DNA from: Patella vulgata
Lineage: Eukaryota > Mollusca > Gastropoda > Patellidae
Direction of reading: 5' to 3'
Length of the DNA stretch: 64,000 bases
Assembly: GCF_932274485.2 (NCBI RefSeq)
Contig: NC_065882.2
Coordinates: 37,108,593 to 37,172,592 of the forward strand
Shown here: in pieces, positions 20,423 to 30,340 of the stretch
Numbering within the stretch: position 1 is the first letter of the stretch
Layout of the letters: each line of letters opens with the position of its first letter
Made by a program: the position numbers and the translations under genes
Notes under the pieces: model-generated
Seen by the model: only the letters and a program-made list of their open reading frames with translations
Told to the model about the DNA's origin: nothing
The model's database searches: none

Positions 20423-20960
20423 GTGAGAATGAAATGGGGTTTAACATCCACTCGACACAAAGTAGGTTATTTCAGGACTAACCGTAGGGGTCTTTAGCAG
20501 TGGGAGGAAACCGGAGCACCCAGAGAAAATCCACGGGGTTGGACAGACGACCCTACTCGTTGTCATATTCAACCCGGGAATGGAACCCATGCCAGTTGAC
20601 TCAATGACATACCTTATGATACAACACGCATGCGCTAAATCGATGGACACACTAGCCGAATCGTTCGGCCGAATGGATGGACACACTAGCCGAATGCTTC
20701 GCCCGATTCAACCTGTCGGTTGCATCACCTTTCACGTCACATGATTAAACATGGCGGCGTCTATGTCTTTAATCTATCATGTGACTTCTCGATATGAGTG
20801 GTGATTGGCTAATGAATTCTATATTCGGCCGAATGCTTCGGCGAAGCGAACACACCAGGCAAATATAATTGATTCGGGCGAATTATTCGGCCGAATGACA
20901 GTGGACACCGAATCATTCGGCTAGTGTGTCCACCGCCTAACCATTTGGCCATCCGACCCT
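20423..20960 (-). repeat. SINE-1 interrupted by a MITE
   Basis: The tail and body are at 20423-20638 (GGGGTTTAACATCCACTCGA, TAGGGGTCTTTAGCAGTGGG) and the tRNA-like A box continues at 20935-20960 (CCTAACCATTTGGCCATCC). The B box is at about 20575. The 296-bp insert at 20639-20934 separates them between GCGCTAA and CCATTTGG. Confidence 0.8.
20639..20934. mobile_element. MITE-like element inserted in a SINE
   Basis: Ends are inverted copies of TGGACACACTAGCCGAAT, with the left end carrying it twice (about 20644 and 20678) and the right end ATTCGGCTAGTGTGTCCA (about 20913-20931). Subterminal TTCGGCCGAAT palindromes occur on both sides. The host SINE context gives the boundaries to within a few bases; GCTAA/CCTAA at the borders may be the target duplication. 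No coding capacity. Confidence 0.75.
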
Positions 20961-20961
20961 C

Positions 20962-21640
20962 CGCCAGTGCGTTACCAGGGAGTTTTGTCTGGACAGGAGT
21001 GCTAAGGCCTACTCTTATATTGAATTCCAACTGCAAGGGGATCTTTAAGTGCATGCCAATTTGTACATGGGACCTCAGAGAGAATGAAATGGCATTTATC
21101 ATCAACTCGACACAAACTAGGACTAACATATATAGTTTAATTTTATTTCAATAATTCGCGTGCCCGTAGGGGTCTTTAGCAGTGGGAGGAAACCGGAGGA
21201 CCCAGAGAAACCCATGAAGTTTGACAGGCGACCTTACTCCTTGTCATGTACAACCAGGGAATCGAAACCACGCCAGTTGACTCAATCATACCTTATGATA
21301 CAACGCGCACACGCTAACCATTTGGCCATCCAACCTTGCGCCAGTGTGCTACAAGGGAGTTTTGTTTGGACAGCAGTGCTCAGGCCTACTCTTATATTGA
21401 ATTCCAACTGCCAGGGGATCTTTTATGTACATGCCAATGTGTACATAAGACCTCAGTTTTTCGTCCCATCCAAACGACTAGACAGCTGTCCTTGTCAGGC
21501 CCTCCGTCCTGCACCACTGACAAGCGGAAACCACGTCGGAAAATTCTGATGAGCTTTCTCGGGCAACACTGTGAGCGAACCTGTGACCTCCAAGCAAGCC
21601 AGCCAGTGTCTTATTCACTTAGCCACTGTGGCAAAGGGGT
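20962..21640 (-). repeat. SINE-2 / SINE-1 / SINE-2 run
   Basis: SINE-2 fragment at 20962-21076, SINE-1 at 21077-21338, and SINE-2 with its head (TTATTCACTTAGCCACTGTG) at 21339-21640, all minus strand. SINE-1 heads abut SINE-2 at GCCAGTGYGYTACMAGGGAG three times in this region (19670, 20962, 21340), which points to a composite unit that was copied as a whole. Confidence 0.7.
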
Positions 21641-21739
21641 CATAAATATAATTCCACAAAAAAACCTGTGCAGTTCACAAACACATTCTCCTTACTATTC
21701 GAGTCTCTGTGACTACAACAACTACTCGAAAGTAGTGCG

Positions 21740-22260
21740 AACTGTAAATTTTATTTTGTTAAACTATCGAAAGAAAAGAAACATATTGAATATGCTTGTC
21801 AATATTCTTTCTCTGTCAGAGCAGCTAAAAGGTGAAATTGTCTTCCAAAAACTCTTCGTGAATCCTCTTCCATCCAAAACTTAAAAACTCATTTATTTCA
21901 AAAATGGTGTTGAGAGAGAGAGAGAAATGGGGTTTAACGAGAGAGAGAGAGATAAATGGGGTTTAACGTCCATTTGACAAAAACTAGGTCATTTCGGGAC
22001 TAACATATAGTTTAATTTTATTTCAATAATTTGCTTGCACGTAGGGGTCTTTAGCAGTGGGAGGACCCGGAGAAAACCCATGAGGTTGGACAGGCGACCC
22101 TACTCCTTGTCACGTATAACCGGGGATTCGAAACCACGCCAGTTGACTCAATGACAGGTCATCCCCATTCGGCCATCCAACCCCCCAAAAATGGTGTTGA
22201 AATGGGTGTTTTTGTGAATGCGCTTAGAAATACTCATGTGTAATGAAGTGCTATAATTGA
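21740..22260 (+). mobile_element. LINE 3' end fragment (L2-like) split by SINE-1
   Basis: LRESSSIQNLKTHLFQKWC followed by a stop is readable on the plus strand at about 21855-21913, matching the end of the L2-type ORF2 seen at 5.2 kb. Only the last few dozen codons and the 3' UTR remain. A SINE-1 copy interrupts it exactly at the stop region. Confidence 0.55.
21899..22200 (-). repeat. SINE-1 with 15-bp target duplication
   Basis: CAAAAATGGTGTTGA occurs at 21899-21913 and 22186-22200. Between them is a minus-strand SINE-1 with two (GA)n blocks at its 3' tail (the tail motif GAAATGGGGTTTAACG is partly duplicated) and a clear B box. The A-box end is shortened (GACAGGTCATCCCCATTCGG). Confidence 0.85.
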
Positions 22261-24690
22261 ACCATAATAATAATATAGTAGGCCTAGTGGACTCCTCCGT
22301 CTCATTTTGGTTGAATGTTTGGAAATTTGATGGCTAATGAGATTTAGGACACTCTGGAATATTTTCTAGGCTTGGCTTCATGTGGCCTGTTTTCCATGCA
22401 TACAAGAACTAGCCAATTAGAAGTTAAACAAAATAAAATCTGCCCCAAAATATTACAATACTTTTTTTATTTCATTGCCCAAAACACCTTTACAGCCTGA
22501 ATGTTAATTTTGGGGCAGCGTTTAACTGCATGAGTGGTTATTGAATTTATTAAATTGACTAACTTTTGCACAATAAGTAAATATAAATTATCTTAATACC
22601 CCAACTCAGACATGTTAGTGGCCTTTCAAACCAATTTAAATTCGGTCAAAATTTTTAGAAATTTAGATATTATTTTATTGCATGTGTGTACAATTTGTTA
22701 TGTGTCTAAGCTCTGTTACCACAAAAAATATATTTAATTTAGTCCTTATAGTAGATTCTATCACACGTTTGAAAGTTGTCCAACGGTCGAATAAATGTTG
22801 TAGTTTGACCTAGATAAATATAAGACTGGGAAAATAAATATAAAAAAAATTCCGACATCTTAAAAGTAGATACCTATATTCGCAATGGAAATATTATTTT
22901 AAAAATCGGGATTATTTAATTTGATACAACTGAATAAAATGGCTCTAGTCGATCTATTTAAAAAAAACATCAACCAAATATACGAGTTTGGCTACTGCCA
23001 GTGCAGTACTGCATCCGTCGTGATCCGAATAAAGCTGTACGTATGTATATTATATCATGTGCATGCTTAAAAAAAGGCCTCTGAATCATATAATAATTTC
23101 TTCAATTTTACTATTCATAGGCCTAAAATATTACGTAGTTATAGACTATAAATAAAATATTGAAGCGCGTAGGCCTACAGTTGATAGTCGCATAGACTCC
23201 GTTATCTACGTATATGATATATGCCGCCATTTTGGGTCAAGGTCAAGATAAATTACAGTCAATACAAATGAATAACTACATCGATAGATTATTAAATGTA
23301 ATTTCTATTAACTGATTTCAATGTAAGGTGGTCTATGTTTGTTGTCTTTTTCAGTATATTGTCCACATTGATTAAACTATCATTATTAAAATCATTATTT
23401 TAAAGATGGCGGGCGTTTTGGAATTTATTCGTGGAGTGCATGAGAAATGTTCAATATACAGCTACTTGGATTACACAAACAGAGAAAGATAGATTATACC
23501 AGTTAAATTGAGAGGTTTTATTTGAAAGTAAGTTTTTTCTTATATCCCCGACTGCTGATATACACGTATACTGAGACTTCAAATTCAGCGATATGAAAAG
23601 AACTTACAATACAATGTAATAGTAGTAAAAATAATAATAAATACTATTCACACAGATGTAAAAATATTTCTATGTCCTTATTTTCTAATTTTTCACCGTA
23701 ATTCTTATTTCTGTAAGACGCCAGGTTACGAAACAGTTTGCTTTTGTGAAAAAAAAAATGTCCTCACTACTCAACGCTGCAGGCTTTGGCACATGACATT
23801 TTTACTTTCAAAGCATTGGCAACACTTTAATCCCAATCTTCTCTGATTCAAAATAGCAGAAATATAGCAAATTCTTCTGTAACACTGTAATCAACCAGAA
23901 CGTAATTCCAAACTTGACGTCTCCCCCTTGGACCCCGGCTGCTATTGCTTTTCATCAAAAATCTACCTGCTGTGCATAATTAAAGTTGACTTTTGAGCAC
24001 GACAGAGAGTCTGGAGAGGGCCAACGCCAGTCTCTGCAGGCTGGGGCCAATGTACAGTCTTTCGAATGGGACGAAAAACCAAGGTATTTTGTACACATTG
24101 AATGATAATTTAAACCTTATTTTATTTTTATTTTGGAGTATAAAAGTTGCTTTAATTGAATTTTTGTTTGGTTTTTTTTTTACAGATCCTATATTTGAGC
24201 ACCATTCGTGGCAGTCATGTCGAGGAAGTTATAAAAATGTTGATAAGGGCTTTGTATATGGAAGCTAGATGACATTACTACTTATCATACACAACTATTT
24301 GTCACATACCGACTTGGGATTGAAACCAAGCGACTGAACTCAATAACTCTTCTCAATAACACTCGTCTATGAAACCACCCAGATGGCAAAGCAATAAAGT
24401 CTTTTTAATTATGTACCGAACTCATATATGTATCTATGGTAGAACAAAATTCACCAGAATGTAGGCCAAAGCTTTACTTTACAAGCAGTAGGTCTAAAAT
24501 ATTTTTTTCGTTTGATCTTGTAAGAGTCAATTGTTTATGAATAGTTTGCCTCAAGCAGATATTCTGTCACTGTGTCACAGTATCATATAACAGCTCTTTG
24601 GCTTGAACTGAGTTGTATCAGTGAGTTGAAAATCTACTGCAGCCAGTATACTATGGCGGTATATTAGATTCAAAATTCTAACGAGCTTTC
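22260..24690. other. Long low-repeat stretch; possible but unproven host sequence
   Basis: This is the largest stretch free of recognised repeats. Two YY1-like ATGGCGG sites point away from each other (AAAATGGCGGC on the minus strand near 23222-23232; AAAGATGGCGGG at 23403-23414). A 28-codon ORF starts at 23406 (MAGVLEFIRGVHEKCSIYSY) and a good splice donor (AAAGTAAGT) follows near 23526. A piece near 23996-24085 (CTTTCGAATGGGACGAAAAACC) resembles SINE-2. No exon could be confirmed. Confidence 0.35.
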
Positions 24691-24700
24691 GTCTAACTTC

Positions 24701-24767
24701 TAACTTCTGTTCATGTAATTTTTAACTTCTATTCATGTAATTTCTAACTTCTATTCATGTATTTTTT
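24701..24767 (+). repeat. Short tandem repeat, three units of about 24 bp
   Basis: TAACTTCTRTTCATGTAATTT is repeated three times with small changes. Confidence 0.8.
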
Positions 24768-24987
24768 AAAATTAAGACAATGTATAATCCAACTTCTTTA
24801 TTTGTTCAGTGTAAATTTTAATTCTATTCCATCTTATTTCTATTATTTAGACGAAAAACGTCTTCTTAATTTTTGCACTTCTGCCAAGCAACCATCATTA
24901 TGAAGTCATTTGGTGTCGCCACTGCGTGCTCATTTTTGGTGATATCGCACCTGGTCGGGACCATTGTGTTGATATAAACGACACATT

Positions 24988-25020
24988 CTTGATAAAGACG
25001 AGAGTATCCTCGTCGAAACG
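24988..25020 (+). other. Hammerhead-like motif (degenerate core)
   Basis: CTTGATAAAGACGAG, a short loop, then CTCGTCGAAACG. The 6-bp stem GACGAG/CTCGTC followed by GAAAC has the layout of stem II and the second core strand of a hammerhead ribozyme, as found in Penelope-like elements. The first core strand reads CTTGATAA, not CTGATGA, so activity is doubtful. A same-length relative is at 56002-56034 on the minus strand. Confidence 0.35.
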
Positions 25021-25204
25021 TTGCTTTATATTAAACTCAGTAAGAGTTATCTATAAAATTGTACCCTGTGTTAATGTAGACCAACAGTATATAAATATTA
25101 ATTGGCTGAACTGTAAAAAAAAATCAAATAAAATTCTCCAAATCCTGCACTTGTCTTAAAAAAAATGAACAAATGCTGTTTAGCTTGTATTTGAAATAGA
25201 AAAT

Positions 25205-25455
25205 GAAATATAATGGGGTTTAACATCCGACTATTCTACTCCGAACTTGGCTAATACGCCATACAGTGTGCTACGAAGGAAACTTTGCCCGGACAGCGGC
25301 ACTACGGAACGATTAGACAGCTGTACTTGTTAGGCCCTCCATCCTGCATCACTGACAAGGAGGAACCACGCCGGAAAATCTGGATGAACTTTCTCGACCA
25401 ATGTAGGGATCGAACACCCTACCGCTAGGCTAGTGAGCCAGCGTCTTACCGACCG
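25205..25455 (-). repeat. SINE-2, minus strand, with worn head
   Basis: Starts with GAAATATAATGGGGTTTAAC at the 3' tail, then ACAGTGTGCTACGAAGGAAA, GACAGCTGTACTTGTTAGGCC and the B-box-like GGGATCGAACACCC, ending in the head AGTGAGCCAGCGTCTTACC. A middle block is missing between GCACTACGG and AACGATTAG. Confidence 0.75.
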
Positions 25456-25507
25456 TATTTGAAATCGTATTTGCAAACCATACATAGATATCACGTTCAA
25501 TGTTGTT

Positions 25508-25791
25508 TGTGGGGTTGGATGGCCGAAAGGATAGCACATGCGCGCTGTACCATAAGGTATGTCATTGAGTCAACTGGTGTGGTTTCAATTCCCCGGTTGT
25601 ACGTGACAAGGAATAGGGTCGCCTGTCCAACCTCGTGGGTTTTCTCCGGTTTCCTCCCATTGATAAACACCCCTACGCGCAAGCGAATTATTGAAATAAA
25701 ATTGAACCATGTTAATACCGAACCTACATGTAGTTTGTGTTGAGTGGACGTTAAAAACCATCAGACTCTCTCTCTCTCGCTCTCTCTCTCG
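25508..25791 (+). repeat. SINE-1, plus strand, full length
   Basis: A box GGTTGGATGGCCGAAAGG, B box GGTTTCAATTCCCCGG, body CTCCGGTTTCCTCCCATTG and CCCCTACGCGCAAGCGAATT, 3' end GAGTGGACGTTAAAAACC and a (TC)n tail to about 25791. GTTGTTT at both borders may be a partial target duplication. Confidence 0.85.
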
Positions 25792-25799
25792 AAGTTGTT

Positions 25800-26110
25800 T
25801 TCAATTTTAGCTTGTGGACTCTATAGAGGTCACAATTTTTATACGCCCACATTTTCATGTGGACGTATATTGTCGTAGCCCTTGTCCGCCTGGACGTCCA
25901 TCCGTTTTTAGCTTGTGGTCCCTGGAGAGGTCACAATTTTTATTCGATTTATAAAAAAAAACATGTGTATATATAACCATTACACACTAAGATCTTGGTT
26001 CCTTTTCATAATCGCGCATATCCAAACGTAACTTCCTCGATTATGGCTCCTGATTGTTCGAAAAATCGCATAATCAAGGTTGAATTCGAATTTAGGGAAA
26101 ATCAAAATGA
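25800..26110 (-). repeat. Family A fragment, inverted
   Basis: Reverse-complement copies of the family A end motif (GTGGACGTATATTGTCGTAG), TTTTAGCTTGTGGTCCC, GAGAGGTCACAATTTTTAT and AAGATCTTGGTTCCTTTTC. It ends near 26110. Confidence 0.75.
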
Positions 26111-26930
26111 AACTGCCTGACAAAATGTGTAAAAGTATGCAATATGAAGGCATTGGATACTCAAGATTTTAACTGGCCTGCAATTTAAAAATTTAATTAA
26201 AAAATGGGAAAGTGAGGCCAAGTCTCGAATATACCTGTGCCCTCATTACCACAATGCACACATCATGTCGAAACTACAAACTGTGATAACTTGGCTCAGA
26301 ATGAAGTAATTTGAATGAAATTTTCATTTTACATGTATATTATTTATTTTTGAACTATCATAGCAAGAATGGTCAGCTCTTTATCTAAATCTTACAGAAA
26401 GTATCGTTAATGTATCTTTTTCAAATTTTGTCCCCACCCCCGCAGATTGGCTGCAAAACCTGTGAACACTGCCCTATAATTTATTCGCATTTGTTTCAAA
26501 TTTGGTGTGAAGCATAGATATTCAGTATTCCACAAATTTCCTTTCCAGTATTATCCCACTTAGTTCGAAAACCTTTAGCAAACGTGATAGAGGCCGTAGG
26601 GTTTTTTTTTGTTTTTTTTTTTTTTATCAAATTTGGTCAACGTCACAGTTTTCCTTTCTGATATACTGCTGAATGTGTTGGCGTATTTCCACATTTTCAA
26701 AGTGTTTCTCGAAGACCGTTTCCTAAATTGTCACCAACTTAATGCTGTGGATAAACTGTTACAATTTAAATGTCTACTTTTGTATTTTATTACATTATAT
26801 ATGTATTTTTTGAATAAAGTATAGATACTTGTAGTATATTTTGTTGAATAATTATGTAAGTTGTACTGGTTTTTTGGCGTTTGGTTGCAATTACATTTAG
26901 AATTCTGAATGGTTATTGATAAATACATGT
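26110..26930. other. AT-rich stretch without a gene
   Basis: No repeat or coding frame recognised; contains a T-rich run at about 26600-26630. Confidence 0.4.
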
Positions 26931-26934
26931 ATAG

Positions 26935-27490
26935 AGAGAAATGGGGATTAACTTCCACTCGAATCACACTAGGTGCATGTGGTTTAGTTTTATTTCAATA
27001 ATTCATTTGCACGTAGGGGTCTTTAGCAGTGTGAGAAAAACGGATGGCCTGGAGAAAACCAATGAGATTGAACAGGCTACCCTACTAGTACTTGTCATGT
27101 ACAAGTGGGGAATCGAAACCACGCTACTTAATTCAATAAGGTGGGGGGGGGGTGGATGGCTGAATGGTTAGCGTGTGTACGCTGTATCATAAAGTCTGTC
27201 ATTGAGTCAACTGGGGTGGTTTCGAATCCCCGGTTGTATGTGACAAGGAGTAGGGTCGTCTGTCCAACCTCGTGGGTTTTCTCCGGGTCCTCCGGTTTAC
27301 TCCCACTGCTAAAGACCCCTACGCGCAAGCGAATTATTGAAATAAAAAATTGAACCATGTGTTAGTCCCGAAATTACCTTATTTGTGTTGAGTTGACGTT
27401 AAACCCGATTTCTCTCTCTCTCTTAATTCAATGACGGAACTTATGATGCAACGAACATGCGTTAACCGTTTGACCACCGAAACCTCGAGG
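26935..27490 (-). repeat. SINE-1 (old), split by a second SINE-1
   Basis: The tail and body lie at 26935-27137 (GAAATGGGGATTAACTTCCA, GTAGGGGTCTTTAGCAGTG, GGGGAATCGAAACCACG) and the A-box end resumes at 27422-27490 (CAATGACGGAACTTATGATG, GCGTTAACCGTTTGACC). It is more diverged than the guest inside it. A further 70-bp fragment of the same family follows at 27503-27572. Confidence 0.8.
27127..27432 (+). repeat. SINE-1 inserted into SINE-1, 11-bp target duplication
   Basis: CTTAATTCAAT occurs at 27127-27137 and 27422-27432. Between them is a plus-strand SINE-1 beginning with a G-run, then GGATGGCTGAATGGTTAGCG, the B box GGTTTCGAATCCCCGG, and ending GTTGACGTTAAACCCGATTT plus (TC)n. It is the younger of the two. 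Confidence 0.88.
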
Positions 27491-27685
27491 ACGAAATAGA
27501 TAGAGAGAAATGGGGCCTACGATTCAGTTTCAGTTCAATAATTGTTTGCGCCAGGAGTCTTTAGCACCTCATATGGTTAAGGAAGATTTGGTTATTGGTT
27601 GACTGAATTTTACAATTACAACCACCAATAATAGATTATATTAAAGGTTTTAATTGCTCATTTGACATTAGAATTGCATCCGAAA

Positions 27686-28122
27686 ATGATGTTTATTTAA
27701 TGTTAGATTTACGTTAAAATGGTCGGTTAGATTTCCATCATTTTGCTCATCCTTTTAACGAAAATTTAACGTCAGGAAATGACGTTAATCTAATGTAGAG
27801 TTTACGTCATTTTTACGTCATATTTACGTCGTTTTCAGACGTAAATCTAACGTAAAGTTTACGTCATTTTCTTGCGTAAATCTAACATAAGTGACGTAAA
27901 CTTTTCGCAAAATTACGTTAGATTTACGTCAGAAAATGACGTAAACTTTACGTTAGATTTACGTCAGAAAATGACGTAAATGTAACGTAAAAATGACGTA
28001 AACTTTACGTTAGATTAACGTCATTTCCTGACGTAAAATTATCGTTAAAAAGATGAGCAAAATGATGGTAAACTGACTGACAATTTTTACGTAAATGTAA
28101 CGTAAATTTAACATCACATTGT
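27686..28122. mobile_element. ACGTAA-rich palindromic element, about 437 bp
   Basis: The left arm (TCATTTTGCTCATCC, AACGTCAGGAAATGACGTTA) and right arm (TAACGTCATTTCCTGACGTA, AAGATGAGCAAAATGATGG) mirror each other. The centre is packed with GTAAATCTAACGTAAAG and its complement. The outer ends AATGATGTTTATTTAATGTT and ACGTAAATTTAACATCAC are also roughly mirrored. No coding capacity. Likely a foldback MITE. Confidence 0.75.
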
Positions 28123-28136
28123 TATGTAGGTATGTG

Positions 28137-28440
28137 CTTGATCACTTTCCTATGAATGCAACTGGTTCAGTCTTTATGCTCGGTGCATTCGGTGGAATTT
28201 ATGTGTAGGATAAAGCACGAGACTGAGGTTATGCTGGGGAAAGAAAGACTGAAGAAAATAACATTGTCGGGGTTTTTTTCTGAAGTCTTTCTTCCCCAGC
28301 ATAATCGAAGTCGAGGACTTGCTTATACACCGTCTATGTTTACATGTACGCAAGATGAGAATATCCCAGAATTCCCGCAAGAAAAACCTTATATCATGTT
28401 TTTTTTATGGAAAAAAACCTACCCTGTAAGAATAACCCGT
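28137..28440 (+). other. Family E lead-in word and unknown sequence with a local hairpin
   Basis: GATCACTTTCCTATGAATGC links to family E at 17.44 and 18.05 kb. GACTGAGGTTATGCTGGGGA with AAGAAAGACTG (28220s) is mirrored at 28280-28315 (AAAGTCTTTCTTCCCCAGCA) as an imperfect hairpin of about 35 bp per arm. No coding role seen. Confidence 0.4.
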
Positions 28441-28454
28441 TATAAATGATGATC

Positions 28455-28990
28455 ATGTTATATATTAATAAAACATAAATTTCTAGGACTGTCCATCTCT
28501 AAATAAGTCAACTGTTTTGATTTGTGGCGAGGTGGGGGTAGATGGTTGCAGGTGTGCGTGTGTGTAAGGGGGGGGGGTAAAATTAGCGGGAAATGAGTTC
28601 ACGCCGATTTAAATGTTGATTTTCTTAGAGCTTGATAAAAAAAATACTTTTTTAAATTCCGTTGCACCTTACTAAAGTCATTATGTTGACATAAGTCATG
28701 ATCATGGTATATATTAATAAAACATAAATTTCTAGGGCTGTCCATCTCTAAATAAGTGTTTATGATGCCCCTGGCCAACTGTTTTGTTTTGTGGGGGTGG
28801 GGTTGCCAGTGTGCGTGTGTGGAAGGATGGGGGGAGATAAAATTGGTGGGAAATGAGTTCTCGTTGATTTAAATGATGATTTTCTTAGAGCTTGATAAAA
28901 ACATTACTTTTTAATTTCGCTGCACATCTCTAAATATGCGTATAAGATTCCCATTGCATGGGGGGGGGGCAAAATTTATTTTTGGGGACA
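28455..28990. repeat. Two direct copies of the outer arm sequence
   Basis: ATATTAATAAAACATAAATT and CTGTCCATCTCTAAATAAGT begin both copies (28457 and 28707). Both continue with a G-rich piece, GGGAAATGAGTTC, and TTTTCTTAGAGCTTGATAAA. Only the second continues into the rest of the inverted-repeat arm. Confidence 0.75.
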
Positions 28991-29089
28991 GAAACCACTT
29001 GGTTCAAAATTAACCTGAAAAGTGGCTTTTCGTTAGCTTTTTTTTTTCGTTCAGTACCAATTTCGTCATTCAAAATATTAAATTATAAT

Positions 29090-29372
29090 GCAATCTGATT
29101 AAAACACAGATCCTATTTTGTTCCGTTTATATAGTTCAAAATTTCGTCTTCATAACACTAGGATGAGGGATTAGCCAATGAAACGGTCTGTTACGGTGAG
29201 TTCTTGTCAACGCTCGTTGATTAATCAATGTCTGACGTCATAGGGTCAAAAAACCGCTCGTATGACCTCTGACGCAGCCCACCAACACAACCTACCAGAT
29301 CTTCATGTAATGTACGCCATCGAAAGTATAAAAAAACCAAACGAAATATAGATCTGTATTTTAATCAGATTG
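29090..29372. mobile_element. MITE-like inverted-repeat element with 8-bp target duplication
   Basis: Same family as the element at 6669-8195 but without Tc1. Ends are GCAATCTGATTAAAACACAG and its mirror. ATTATAAT (29082-29089) and ATTATAAC (29373-29380) flank it. The opposite arm of the surrounding inverted repeat shows the site without the insertion (ATTATGAT next to GGTACTTTT, read on the minus strand near 30418-30435). Confidence 0.85.
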
Positions 29373-29760
29373 ATTATAACAGTACTTTTCAAGAGATCTG
29401 GAAATGTGTATGACTCCCCCCCCCCCCCCAGTAAACAAGAGACATGTTTAGATGTTAGTTTATTATTATATTCTTCATCAGAAGATTCAAAATCAAAGTT
29501 TATAATATGAGCCGGATAAATATCTTCTTTATGGGTGATCAACAGCTCGCATATATCCTTTGGATATGCTTCAGATATCCATTCGCATAGTAAAACTTCA
29601 TTCCAGAGTTGTATTGTATCGCAAGGTCATCTTGTTCGATCATTTAATGTGCAGCAAAATACTACCCAGGCAAGATGGTAATAATGAAAGAAACAATTAA
29701 AATTCCTCCAAAAAATCTTTCTTCTAATATCATCTACTGATGTAATTCGCCTTTCACGTA
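29373..29760 (-). pseudogene. Unknown gene remnant, C-terminal end (left arm copy)
   Basis: Read on the minus strand, pieces SVDDIRRKIFWRNF, EVLLCEWISEAYPKDICELL and IINFDFESSDEEYN are recognisable and are repeated in the right arm (30024-30340, plus strand) as SVDDARRKIFWVKK, WNEDLQCELVSEEYPKDICE and TFDFESSDED. Two diverged copies of the same amino-acid string with frame breaks indicate a former coding region, probably the 3' end of a transposon gene. I do not recognise the family. Confidence 0.4.
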
Positions 29761-30023
29761 CATGGCACAAACAATTATTTCTATTTCAGTAATTACGTCA
29801 TCAGAAACATCATTTGCCTGTCCCAGCTCTTTAAAAATTGTTAGAAAGTTGGAATTATCTAGTAAAAGGAAAACAGATAGTCATTACCACTGAAAGCATG
29901 CAGGCCGAGATTTTCCTAGACTCTTATATCAAGATTAGTATTGAAAGTGTCGAGAACATCCTAGAGTGACAACAAACCACTAGGACACCAAAATAGCTTA
30001 CCTACTCCTCTTCGAATTGCAAA

Positions 30024-30340
30024 TTAATGGAGGCGCTGAAACAAATTGTATTTTTTGTTTTTGTGTTCTTGTTCGGGCGACATAGACATCCCGATCGTTC
30101 TCTTCGCAAACGATGATCCAAAAAGACACATTTTGATCGATAATGAGACGTGCAAAGGTAGGAAATATCGACTTACATCAGTAGATGACGCTAGAAGAAA
30201 GATTTTCTGGGTGAAAAAATAACATGACTGGAATGAAGATTTACAATGTGAACTGGTATCTGAAGAATATCCAAAGGACATATGCGAGATATTTATCCCG
30301 CTCATATTATGAACTTTTGATTTTGAATCTTCTGATGAAG
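30024..30340 (+). pseudogene. Unknown gene remnant, C-terminal end (right arm copy)
   Basis: Plus-strand counterpart of the remnant at 29373-29760. TSVDDARRKIFWVKK and LQCELVSEEYPKDICEIF are readable, with in-frame stops between blocks. The acidic tail ESSDED is shared with the left-arm copy. Confidence 0.4.

Noticed and set aside
21160-21884. ORFs of 129 and 182 codons in the SINE cluster
   Set aside because: They run through SINE-1 and SINE-2 sequence. Only the last codons (before 21913) match a LINE end, in another frame.
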